A stretch of DNA of 64,000 nt from Aquimarina mytili. Its GTDB lineage: Bacteria; Bacteroidota; Bacteroidia; Flavobacteriales; Flavobacteriaceae. Below are positions 24,665 to 34,096 of this stretch, piece by piece. The notes below the pieces were generated by a model that was given only the letters and a program-made list of their open reading frames with translations, was not told where the DNA came from and did not search any database. A program made the translations under genes and the position numbers. Position 1 is the stretch's first letter; every line of letters starts with the position of its first letter. Location of the stretch: positions 248,001 through 312,000 of the forward strand of contig NZ_JAERQJ010000006.1 of NCBI RefSeq assembly GCF_016735115.1. Direction: 5' to 3'.

Positions 24665-25423
24665 TTATAGATCTAGCCATTTTTTAAAATTAGAAGTTCG
24701 TTCTCTAGATACTATAATTTGCTCATCATCTTTAGGCTTTAGCTTTAATAATAATCGACTATTAAAATAACTATGGATTTCTATGACAGCTTTAACAGAA
24801 ACCATGTATTTTCTGTTAATTCTAAAAAAGTGTACTGGATCTAAAATTTCTTCTAATTGATCAATAGAATATTCTATAGGGTATTGTTGTCCATTATAAG
24901 AATATAAAAAAATAATACCATCATGAGATTTGAAATAAGCGATGTCTTCTACATTAAATGTGTTAAAGTGATTACCTACTTTTATCATAAAACGTTTTTT
25001 ATATTCTTTATTGAATAGTTTTTTAATGCGCTCCAATTGATCTTGATCTATTGATGTATCAATATCAGTATAGTTTTTACGATATTTTGCTAATGCCTTC
25101 TTTAAGTCTTTCTTGTCTATTGGTTTTAGAAGATAATCTAATCCATTGTATTTAAAACCCCTAATGGCGTATTCGTTATAGGCTGTCGTAAATATGACAG
25201 GAGGGTGATCTTCTAAAAAGTCCAGGATATCAAAGCCATATCCATCATTAAGCTGAATATCTAAAAAGATAAGATCAGGCAAAGGGTTATTGTCAAACCA
25301 TACCCGACCGTTCTCAACAGAGGTAATCTGTCCGGCAATTTCTATTTCTGGTGCAAGCTCGGCAACAAGGTTGGCCAGGCGTCTAGAGGCAATATTTTCG
25401 TCTTCAATAATTACAGCAGTCAT
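24665..25423 (-). CDS. LytTR-type response regulator
   Basis: The 252-residue regulator has a receiver domain with Glu7/Asp8, phospho-acceptor Asp55 (LIFLDIQL), Thr/Ala in TTAYNEYA and a conserved lysine in LLKPID. A C-terminal LytTR DNA-binding domain follows (FMIKVGNHFNTFNVEDIAYF, then FFRINRKYMVSVKAV). LytTR proteins bind pairs of short direct repeats. Its ATG lies one base after the TGA of the upstream kinase gene (GATGA-type junction), so the two are translationally coupled. The likely targets are the divergent TonB-receptor and DinB-like genes. Confidence 0.94.
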   Translation of the reverse strand: MTAVIIEDENIASRRLANLVAELAPEIEIAGQITSVENGRVWFDNNPLPDLIFLDIQLNDGYGFDILDFLEDHPPVIFTTAYNEYAIRGFKYNGLDYLLKPIDKKDLKKALAKYRKNYTDIDTSIDQDQLERIKKLFNKEYKKRFMIKVGNHFNTFNVEDIAYFKSHDGIIFLYSYNGQQYPIEYSIDQLEEILDPVHFFRINRKYMVSVKAVIEIHSYFNSRLLLKLKPKDDEQIIVSRERTSNFKKWLDL

Positions 25424-25424
25424 C

Positions 25425-26501
25425 TCAAGAAACTTTTATCATGGGTACATCTTTAATATCCTTAGACAGAAGTGGAATAGTAACCTTAAAAAAACCGTTT
25501 TGGGTTTCAATTTTTACTTTTTCATTGGTATAAAATGCATATCTCTTCTGTATATTTTTAAGCCCCAATTTTGTTGATTTCTCCTTCTGTTTCCTTACAT
25601 GCATGTTATTTTGAATAATAATACTACTTGTATTAACAGATAGAATGGCTATCTCCAAAGGTTGCTCTTTGGAGTAGTAATTGTGTTTTAGAGCATTCTC
25701 AACAAGCATTTGCAAGGCCAACGTTGGGATTAAGTACTCTTTTGGGTTAATCGATACATGGGTATTGATACTAAGTGCTCCTTCATGCCTAACATTCATC
25801 ATAAAAATAAACGAATCCAAAAAACTAAGCTCTTTTTCAAGGCTTGCCAAATCTTCTTCTCTATTATCAAGAATATATCGATAACATGACGCTAAGCGTG
25901 AAACAAAATCAGAAGCCAAATCACGATCTTCGTACATGAGAGATGTCAATGTATTTAAGCTATTGAATAAGAAATGTGGGCTTATTTGATTTTTTAGAGA
26001 TTTATACTTAGAAGTCATCGCTTCCTTTTTCAGCTTATTCATTCGGTTTTCTAATTCTTTTTTTTGCTTAAGAGCGTAGTAAAACATATTGAAAAGAATA
26101 GCGGCCAGACCTAATACAGCGGCTCTAAAAAAATCAATTCTGAATCGTAGCCATGGATCATCAGCATCTATTTTACAGATATTTTCAAATTCGAAAATTG
26201 CTAAGTAATAAAGAAATGCAGCTACAGGAAGTACAATAGAAAGGTTGATACCTAGGATTTTAAATCCATTAGAGACATCCAAACTTTTATCTATATTCGA
26301 ATTCATTTCGCGACGAATTAGCCAATCGTTTGTTTCCCAAGACAACATGAGAAGAAAAAAAGCGCTGAAATAATAAAAAATAGCAGGTGGATCAAGAAAA
26401 TTACCATCATCATGGACAATAGTAAGCTTTACCATAAAATAAATCAGGTTAATAATAAGAAAGCGAACAATAAACTTTTTTATGTATGTATTTGAAATCA
26501 T
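25425..26501 (-). CDS. LytS-type sensor histidine kinase
   Basis: The 358-residue kinase has about four hydrophobic segments in residues 9-145, a short coiled coil, and the His_kinase (LytS/YehU) motif ISPHFLFNSLNTL with phospho-acceptor His176. The ATP-binding part shows MLVENALKHN but a weak glycine-rich lid, as is common in this family. The N-terminus has no extracellular domain, so it probably senses something in or at the membrane. It is the first gene of a two-gene operon with the LytTR regulator and faces the TonB receptor gene across 260 bp. Confidence 0.92.
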   Translation of the reverse strand: MISNTYIKKFIVRFLIINLIYFMVKLTIVHDDGNFLDPPAIFYYFSAFFLLMLSWETNDWLIRREMNSNIDKSLDVSNGFKILGINLSIVLPVAAFLYYLAIFEFENICKIDADDPWLRFRIDFFRAAVLGLAAILFNMFYYALKQKKELENRMNKLKKEAMTSKYKSLKNQISPHFLFNSLNTLTSLMYEDRDLASDFVSRLASCYRYILDNREEDLASLEKELSFLDSFIFMMNVRHEGALSINTHVSINPKEYLIPTLALQMLVENALKHNYYSKEQPLEIAILSVNTSSIIIQNNMHVRKQKEKSTKLGLKNIQKRYAFYTNEKVKIETQNGFFKVTIPLLSKDIKDVPMIKVS

Positions 26502-26572
26502 AAACTACACGAGCTATTAGTATCATAAAGATACATAACTGAAAGTCAAAAGTAATGGATACACAATTTCAA

Positions 26573-26608
26573 TTGTTATATTAAGAGTTGAACTGTTATT
26601 AAGTTAAC
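26573..26608. promoter_or_regulatory. candidate LytTR direct repeats between the two operons
   Basis: The hexamer TGTTAT occurs at 26574 and 26594, 20 bp apart (about two helical turns), and both copies are followed closely by TTAAG or TAAG. A further TAAGTTAAC (26600-26608) matches eight of nine positions of the general LytTR half-site. The site lies in the shared 260-bp region between kinase and receptor genes. It is a pattern-based suggestion only. Confidence 0.3.
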
Positions 26609-26761
26609 CTGACTTGAAAAAATCACTTTCAAAGAATATAAACAATACTAAAACAGGGATTCGTCATTTCAAGTTAAAAACTAACGGTTCAGGGTATTCC
26701 ATTTTCAATCTTTTTAATAAGTCTGCAGTTTTGAATGAAATATTCAAAATCCAATACTATT

Positions 26762-29146
26762 ATGAAAAAGATTGTTTTTATTTTATGTGTTACAATAACA
26801 TATATTACGAATGCTCAAACCGGTATAATTAAAGGAACTATTGTCGATAAGCAGTCAGAAATTCCTTTGGTTGGTGCTGCCATAGAATTGTTAAATGTAG
26901 AGCAACCCAACGGAGTGGTAACAGATATTGATGGGTATTTTTCATTACAAGCCGTTCCAGTAGGGCGTCAAACAATACGAGTAAGCTATATTGGTTTTGA
27001 GTCCATAATTTTACCTAATATCGTAGTTACTTCTGGTAAAGATGCTATCGTGAATCTATCACTTATCGAAGCTTTCGATCAGTTAGATGAAGTGATTATT
27101 ACTAACAGCAATGCAAAAGCAAAAGCGATTAACAAATTGGCGTCGGTTTCTGCTCGTCAGTTTGGTGTTGAAGAAGTTACGCGTTTTTCTGGAGGTAGAA
27201 GTGATGTTGGTCGATTAGCAGCAAATTTTGCGGGAGTATCAGCACCAGATGATAGTCGAAATGATATTGTTGTACGTGGTAATTCACCAGTTGGATTATT
27301 ATGGCGCTTAGAGGGAGTTCCAATTCCTAGTCCTAATCACTTTTCGACTGCAGGTACAACTGGTGGTCCTGTATCTGCACTAAATCCGAATCTTTTGAAG
27401 AATTCAGATTTTATTACCTCTGCATTTCCTGCAGAATATGGTAATGCTATTGGTGGAGTGTTTGATTTAGGTTTTAGAAAGGGAAATCAAGATGATTATG
27501 AGTTTACCGGGCAGGTTGGAGTTTTTACTGGTGTTGAAGCAATGGCCGAAGGTCCTTTGGGAAAAAACAAAGGTTCCTTTTTGATTGCAGGAAGATACTC
27601 TTTGATAAGCCTTATCGGAGGAGGAGCCGGAGGAACATCGGCAACACCAAATTATAATGATGTATCGTTTAATATTGATTTTGGAAAAGGAAAATTAGGG
27701 AACTTTTCTCTATTCGGAATTATTGGAAATTCGGATATAGAGTTTTTGGGAGATGATATAGATGAGGATGATCTTTTTGCAGCCGAAGATGAAAATGCCT
27801 TTGTTGAATCTGGTTTTGGAGTTGTAGGAGTAAAACATCAGATTAATATTGGCAAAAGCGCTTTCTTAAGGTCAATTGCATCCGGATCATTTAGCTCAAA
27901 TGACTTTAAAGCAGATCGCTTTATTGATAAAGATACCCCACAAGAAAGGATTATACGCTATACCGAAGCTGACAATAGAGAAACGCGATACTCATTCTCT
28001 ACCTTATTTAATTCTAAATTGAGTAATAAAAGCACATTAAGAGCAGGAGTTTTAGTAGAAAATTTTGGTTTAGAATTACTAGAGCGTGACCGTGAAGAAC
28101 AAGCTGATAACAATGGGGATGGTGATCCTGATTTATTTACATTTAGAGATATAGATGAAGATCTAAGTATTATACAACCTTATATACAAGGACAATTTAG
28201 AGTTACAAAAAATCTTACACTAAATGCTGGGGTGCATGGTCAATATAGTACATTAGATGAACAACTCGTTTTCGAACCTAGAGCTGGCCTATCCTATAAA
28301 GTAGGACAAAATCATCGTATAAGTTTGGGGTATGGCGTTCATCATCAACCAGTTTCTCTTCCATTATTGTTTTTAAACGAAGATGTTAATGGTCAGCTGG
28401 TTCAAACCAATAGAGATCTTGAATTTGTAAGAAGTGATCATTATGTTTTGGGATATGATGTGAGAATTAGTAAAGGTTGGAGAGGTAAAGTAGAACTGTA
28501 TTATCAGGATATAAGTAATGCTGCTGTAGAATCGTTCTCTTCTAGCTATTCTTCGCTAACCGAAGGAGCCGATTTTGGATTCGAAAATGACCGTGTATCC
28601 TTAATTAACGACGGAACCGGATTTAATCAAGGAGTTGAGTTAACCCTTGAGAAATTTTTTAGCAAAGGATATTATGGCCTGTTAACGGCTTCCTTTTTTG
28701 AAAGTAAGTATGAAGGTAGCGATGGTGTAGAGCGTAATACTCCTTTTAATAATGGGCAGGTAATTAATTTCTTAGCCGGAAAGGAATTTAAAATGGGGAA
28801 ATCTCAAAAAGACATACTGTTTTTCGATACACGGGTTACTTTTTCAGGAGGGCGATATTTTACTCCTGTTGATCTTGAAGCTTCACAGCAGGCCGGGTTT
28901 GAAATCTTGCAAGAGGACATTGCTTTTAGTGAGCAGATTGATGATTATTTTCGATGGGATGTGAAATTTGGATATAAAATAAATAGCAGATCAAAAAAAC
29001 GTTCGCATCAATTTTATGTTGATCTACAGAATATTACTAGTAATGAAAACGTATTTACCCGACGCTATAATCGATTAACCAATCAAGTAGATCAAGTGGA
29101 TCAGATCGGATTTTTTCCAGATTTTGGATATAGATTTCAGTTTTAA
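26762..29146 (+). CDS. TonB-dependent receptor with carboxypeptidase-regulatory-like domain
   Basis: The 794-residue outer-membrane protein starts at ATG 26762, because this gives a clean signal peptide (MKKIVFILCVTITYITNAQ). An in-frame ATG 27 nt upstream would add nine residues. The domains in order are: CarboxypepD-reg-like beta-sandwich (about 24-105), plug (about 120-235, with VRGNSPVGLLWRLEGVPIP), then a 22-strand-type barrel ending in the aromatic FGYRFQF. It should import a ligand using TonB energy. No SusD-like lipoprotein follows, so this is not a standard glycan system. The gene is divergent from the LytS/LytTR operon and is followed 26 nt later by the DinB-like gene. Substrate unknown, with metal chelates or small molecules possible. 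Confidence 0.9.
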   Translation: MKKIVFILCVTITYITNAQTGIIKGTIVDKQSEIPLVGAAIELLNVEQPNGVVTDIDGYFSLQAVPVGRQTIRVSYIGFESIILPNIVVTSGKDAIVNLSLIEAFDQLDEVIITNSNAKAKAINKLASVSARQFGVEEVTRFSGGRSDVGRLAANFAGVSAPDDSRNDIVVRGNSPVGLLWRLEGVPIPSPNHFSTAGTTGGPVSALNPNLLKNSDFITSAFPAEYGNAIGGVFDLGFRKGNQDDYEFTGQVGVFTGVEAMAEGPLGKNKGSFLIAGRYSLISLIGGGAGGTSATPNYNDVSFNIDFGKGKLGNFSLFGIIGNSDIEFLGDDIDEDDLFAAEDENAFVESGFGVVGVKHQINIGKSAFLRSIASGSFSSNDFKADRFIDKDTPQERIIRYTEADNRETRYSFSTLFNSKLSNKSTLRAGVLVENFGLELLERDREEQADNNGDGDPDLFTFRDIDEDLSIIQPYIQGQFRVTKNLTLNAGVHGQYSTLDEQLVFEPRAGLSYKVGQNHRISLGYGVHHQPVSLPLLFLNEDVNGQLVQTNRDLEFVRSDHYVLGYDVRISKGWRGKVELYYQDISNAAVESFSSSYSSLTEGADFGFENDRVSLINDGTGFNQGVELTLEKFFSKGYYGLLTASFFESKYEGSDGVERNTPFNNGQVINFLAGKEFKMGKSQKDILFFDTRVTFSGGRYFTPVDLEASQQAGFEILQEDIAFSEQIDDYFRWDVKFGYKINSRSKKRSHQFYVDLQNITSNENVFTRRYNRLTNQVDQVDQIGFFPDFGYRFQF

Positions 29147-29172
29147 CTCCATAAATATTTAGAATCGAAATC

Positions 29173-29712
29173 ATGAAAAAAATAATAACGACAAGTATTA
29201 TCTTCAGCCTTATTCTAATATATGCCGTTAGTGTATGTAGTCAACCTTCAAAAGATAATTTTATGACAAGTGAATTAAATAGAATAGAACAGTATCTTAT
29301 TCATAGAGATAGTCTTAATAAAGAAGTTTCAAAAGTGGCCGTGGCATGGCACCTTGATCATAGCCTCAAAGTAATTAATGGGATTTGTGATTCTTTACAC
29401 GCTTCAAAACCAGAGTCGTATAAAAAAAGATTTAATATAGCCCGTACATTTTCGTTTACTTTTGGGTTTATTCCAAGAGGTAGAGCACAATCACCTAAGT
29501 CTGTTCTGCCACCAGATACCATAAAAACAGATGATATTGTTTCGCAATTGTCTATTGCCAGGGATAAATTAACAAGTTTGGATGCTTTGGATGATAAATC
29601 AAATTTTAAGCATCCAGTTTTTGATCAATTAAATAAAAAACAAGCTAGGCGCTTTATTGAGATTCATACCCGCCATCATTTAAAAATTGTAAAAGATATC
29701 TTGAAAGAATAA
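29173..29712 (+). CDS. exported DinB-like (DUF1569-type) protein
   Basis: The 179-residue protein has an N-terminal signal peptide (about 1-24, ending VCSQ). Its mature part resembles the DinB-like four-helix fold of DUF1569: AWHLDHSLKVI with histidines 60 and 64, and a C-terminal EIHTRHHLKIV with His165, 168 and 169. Such histidines form a divalent metal site in DinB/YfiT proteins, which are normally cytoplasmic, so the signal peptide is noteworthy. It lies 26 nt behind the TonB receptor and is almost certainly in its operon. A periplasmic metal-dependent transferase or hydrolase acting on the imported ligand is a reasonable inference. Confidence 0.7.
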   Translation: MKKIITTSIIFSLILIYAVSVCSQPSKDNFMTSELNRIEQYLIHRDSLNKEVSKVAVAWHLDHSLKVINGICDSLHASKPESYKKRFNIARTFSFTFGFIPRGRAQSPKSVLPPDTIKTDDIVSQLSIARDKLTSLDALDDKSNFKHPVFDQLNKKQARRFIEIHTRHHLKIVKDILKE

Positions 29713-29777
29713 ATGAGTAATGAAAATTTCATTGAAGTCTTGAGTGTGTTTTCAGAACTCTATATGATGGGGTGACG

Positions 29778-30203
29778 TCATTTTTTCCAGTCTTCTTGAT
29801 ATGTTTTGATGATTTCTAGGTTCATTCTTAATAACCCAATAATACCAATTCCTAATACAAGTAAACCAACAGAAATGTCTTTTAATTCCTGATGTTTTGT
29901 AAAGAACATTGTAAAAATACCTAAAGTAAATATTATAACAATTAGAATGGATAAATAGATAATCCAACGTTTGGCATTTTTAGGTTTTCCAAATATTCTA
30001 TCTCCCAATTTAGTACGTTTTTTAATATCTGCTAATGAGGTAAAACTTAAACCGATTCCAAGAAATAATAATCCGAAATTGTAATCTGAAGCAAAATCTT
30101 CACTTTCGAAAATTATGGGCTTATAACAATAGTATAGTGCAATAATCAAAAAAGGATATTGTAAAAAACTGATATAGTGAAAAATTTTAAATGTTTTTTC
30201 CAT
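29778..30203 (-). CDS. small four-helix membrane protein, unknown function
   Basis: The 141-residue protein has four hydrophobic segments (about 10-30, 45-60, 78-102 and 108-126) with a basic loop KKRTKLGDRIFGKPKNAKRW between the second and third. I prefer ATG 30203 (MEKTFKIFHYISFLQYP) because the product then begins just before the first membrane helix. An ATG at 30257 would add 18 residues. The protein resembles conserved hypothetical membrane proteins of Flavobacteriaceae. I cannot assign a function. It stands alone between the DinB-like gene and the molybdopterin gene. Confidence 0.7.
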   Translation of the reverse strand: MEKTFKIFHYISFLQYPFLIIALYYCYKPIIFESEDFASDYNFGLLFLGIGLSFTSLADIKKRTKLGDRIFGKPKNAKRWIIYLSILIVIIFTLGIFTMFFTKHQELKDISVGLLVLGIGIIGLLRMNLEIIKTYQEDWKK

Positions 30204-30344
30204 GGTATCTTTTGAAGTCAAATAATTGTGCGTAAAGATAAATTTTTTCAGATTCAATACTTCATTTTCTATACGATAAGGATATACTAAAGACTTTTTC
30301 TTATTTTTAGTAATATAATAATCGCTCTAAAAACCAAAACGCAC

Positions 30345-32504
30345 ATGACTACATCTTCTATAAATACCCAATCCAAAACTTTTATGCACTATCGAGTTTG
30401 TAATTTTTGTGAAGCGATGTGTGGCCTAGCTATAGAACATGACGGTAAGCAAGTACTTAGTGTAAAAGGGGATGAAAAAGATCCATTTAGTAAGGGAAGT
30501 ATTTGCCCCAAAGGTGCAGTGATTGCCGAGATGTATAATGATCCTGATCGATTACGAAAACCTTTAAAAAAGACTAGTTCAGGCTTTGTGGAAATCGGTT
30601 GGGAAGAGGCTTTTGATATCGTAGGTAAACGACTTAATGCTATCAGAAAAGAACAAGGTAATGATGCAGTCGGGCTTTATTTTGGAAACCCAACTGTGCA
30701 TAATTATGGTGCTATGATGTATGTGGCAGACTTTAAAAAAACAATACGAACCAAAAATAATTTCAGCGCTACTTCAATGGATCAGTTGCCTCATCATTTT
30801 GCCTCGCAATTTATGTTTGGAAACGGTATGATCGTGCCAATTCCCGATATTAATAGGACTGATTATATGATTATTATGGGGGCCAATCCATCCGCATCAA
30901 ATGGTAGTATTATGACTGCAGCTGGTGTGCAAAAACGATTACGAGATATTCAACAACGTGGCGGAAAGTATATTGTTATTGATCCCAGAAAAACCGAAAC
31001 TGCAAAATCGGCAGATGAGCATTTGTTTATTGTTCCAGGTGCCGATGTGTATTTTCTGCTGGCTATGCTGCATATAATTACCACAGAAAAAAAATATAAT
31101 CTTAAAAAATTAACCTCTCATGTTATAGGTCTTGATAAAGTCTTATCAATAGCAACACCATATTCACCAGAAAGTGTTTCATCTATCACAGGTATTGCAG
31201 CAGAAGATATTAAACGCATTACTGACGAGTATGTAAATACCGAAAAAGCTGTACTGTATGGTAGAATGGGAGTGAGCACTCAAGAGTTTGGAGGGTTATG
31301 CAACTGGCTTATTAATTTGATCAACATTCTTACAGGGCATTTTGATACAGAAGGAGGTGCAATGTTTACAAACCCTGCAGTACCTATGGTAAAAAATAAA
31401 GTTGGACATAAACCTTATAATAGGTGGAAAAGTAGGGTGCAGGGGTTACCAGAGTTTCAAGGAGAACTACCGGTATCTACTATGGTAGAAGAAATGACTA
31501 CCAAAGGCAAAGGGCAAATCAAAGCATTAGTTACCCATGCCGGAAATCCAGTACTATCATCACCTAATGGAGGTCGTTTAGATGAAGCGTTAGATCAATT
31601 AGAGTTTATGGTTTCAATAGATATTTATCTCAATGAAACGACAAAACATGCAGATATCATTTTACCACCAACCACTGGATTAGAAGTAGATCATTATGAT
31701 CTTATATTTAACTCTTTTGCTGTATCGAATACGACAAAGTTTTCTGAAGCTCTATTTCCTCCAAAATATGGTCAATTGCATGATTGGCAGATTTTTAAGA
31801 ATCTAACCAAACGGTTGTCCAAAAAGAAACTACCGTTATTATATAGAGTTAGCACCCCTAAACTATTGCTAAAACTGGCTTTACTTAATGGTCCTTATGG
31901 TAATTTAAGTAGTATTAAACGATTGTTTACAGGGCTCAATTTACGGAAGATTAAAAGATCTATTCATGGTATAGATCTAGGACCACTAGTTCCTATGTTC
32001 CCAAAGCTATTAAGAACTGAAGATCAAAAAATACATCTAGCACCTTCTTTATTTTTAGAGCAACTAGAGGAGTTGCATGTTGCGTTTTCTGATGGGAAAA
32101 ATGCACTAGCTGATAATGAATTTCATCTTATTGGAAGAAGACATTTACGAAGTAATAATTCCTGGATGCATAATGTTGATAAGCTGGTAAGTGGAAAAAA
32201 TAGATGCACTGCAATGATGAACACTCAAGATGCAGAACGATTGGGACTCAAAGAAGAAGATGAGGTTAAGGTGAAATCAAGGGTAGGAGAGATTAAAATT
32301 CCGATAGAGTTGACCAAAAATATGATGCCAGGTGTTATTAGCATCCCTCATGGATTTGGACATACTAGAAAAGGGTCTCAATTAAAAGTAGCCGAAGCAC
32401 ATGCCGCTGGAGTAAGTTTTAATGATATTTCTGATCATAACCGAATAGATGCCTTAACAGGTAATGCTGCATTTTCTGGGCAGATTGTAAAGGTTATTAC
32501 ATAA
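30345..32504 (+). CDS. molybdopterin-dependent oxidoreductase (DMSO reductase family), orphan
   Basis: The 719-residue protein has the N-terminal [4Fe-4S] motif C-x2-C-x3-C-x27-C (Cys19, 22, 26, 54). The molybdopterin-binding domains follow, with MGANPSASNG, VIDPRKTETAKSAD and a C-terminal molydop-binding beta-barrel (HLIGRRHLRSNNSWMHN). It has no Tat signal, so it is cytoplasmic. At the place where molybdenum is usually held by Cys or Sec (near residue 140-150, NFSATSMDQLPHH) no cysteine is present, only serines or other ligands. No electron-transfer or membrane subunits are nearby. The family is close to assimilatory formate dehydrogenase/nitrate reductase-like proteins, and the substrate is unknown. 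Confidence 0.88.
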   Translation: MTTSSINTQSKTFMHYRVCNFCEAMCGLAIEHDGKQVLSVKGDEKDPFSKGSICPKGAVIAEMYNDPDRLRKPLKKTSSGFVEIGWEEAFDIVGKRLNAIRKEQGNDAVGLYFGNPTVHNYGAMMYVADFKKTIRTKNNFSATSMDQLPHHFASQFMFGNGMIVPIPDINRTDYMIIMGANPSASNGSIMTAAGVQKRLRDIQQRGGKYIVIDPRKTETAKSADEHLFIVPGADVYFLLAMLHIITTEKKYNLKKLTSHVIGLDKVLSIATPYSPESVSSITGIAAEDIKRITDEYVNTEKAVLYGRMGVSTQEFGGLCNWLINLINILTGHFDTEGGAMFTNPAVPMVKNKVGHKPYNRWKSRVQGLPEFQGELPVSTMVEEMTTKGKGQIKALVTHAGNPVLSSPNGGRLDEALDQLEFMVSIDIYLNETTKHADIILPPTTGLEVDHYDLIFNSFAVSNTTKFSEALFPPKYGQLHDWQIFKNLTKRLSKKKLPLLYRVSTPKLLLKLALLNGPYGNLSSIKRLFTGLNLRKIKRSIHGIDLGPLVPMFPKLLRTEDQKIHLAPSLFLEQLEELHVAFSDGKNALADNEFHLIGRRHLRSNNSWMHNVDKLVSGKNRCTAMMNTQDAERLGLKEEDEVKVKSRVGEIKIPIELTKNMMPGVISIPHGFGHTRKGSQLKVAEAHAAGVSFNDISDHNRIDALTGNAAFSGQIVKVIT

Positions 32505-32577
32505 TCTTATGGTTTAGAATTACTTACTGAGCCATGTAGGAAGGTTTTTTAATCATAAAAATTGTCCAGATGATATA

Positions 32578-32922
32578 CTAAACCATTGATTTATTACAAT
32601 ATGATGATTTTTCAAAATCTCGTATATTGATAGAAAGGATGGGGACATCAGGAAACATAGATTTGAGTGTGCTAACGATTCTTTTGGAAAGATCGGCCTT
32701 TTGTTGATCATTTCTACCCTCCATAATATTGCCAAACACATGGATAAAGTCGTCTTGAGTGCTGCCTATAGTGTAATATTTAAAAGGGTTGATTCTTACT
32801 TTAATATCGCCTTCAGTAAAAAGACGTGTAGACTCTGCGGCGGCATAAACAGCTTCTATAATTTTTTTAGGTGATTTTAGTTCAATTATATGTTCTGAGC
32901 AATCTAATATGAAATGTGGCAT
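32578..32922 (-). CDS. 5-carboxymethyl-2-hydroxymuconate isomerase-like tautomerase
   Basis: The 114-residue protein begins MPHFILDCSEHI. This is the CHMI (HpaF) signature of the tautomerase fold, in which Pro2 becomes the catalytic N-terminal base after removal of Met1. Other family features are the VRINPFKYYTIGST segment and the EGRNDQQKADLSKRI helix. CHMI acts in homoprotocatechuate breakdown, but no other gene of that pathway is in the window, so the physiological substrate is uncertain. It is 118 nt upstream of the adenine deaminase-type gene on the same strand. Confidence 0.82.
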   Translation of the reverse strand: MPHFILDCSEHIIELKSPKKIIEAVYAAAESTRLFTEGDIKVRINPFKYYTIGSTQDDFIHVFGNIMEGRNDQQKADLSKRIVSTLKSMFPDVPILSINIRDFEKSSYCNKSMV

Positions 32923-33040
32923 AAGTTTTTATATTTAATTAACGTGAATTCGATATATGAAAATCACTTGTTTTCGATACATTTTCGCCAATGCAAAAAC
33001 ACTCAAACTGACGTAATTTTAATATATCAAACGTATGTTG

Positions 33041-34096
<1,056 letters not shown>

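Noticed and set aside
26614..26832. 72-codon frame before and into the TonB receptor gene
   Set aside because: It overlaps the signal peptide of the receptor in another frame and has no recognisable family; the receptor start at 26762 is better supported.
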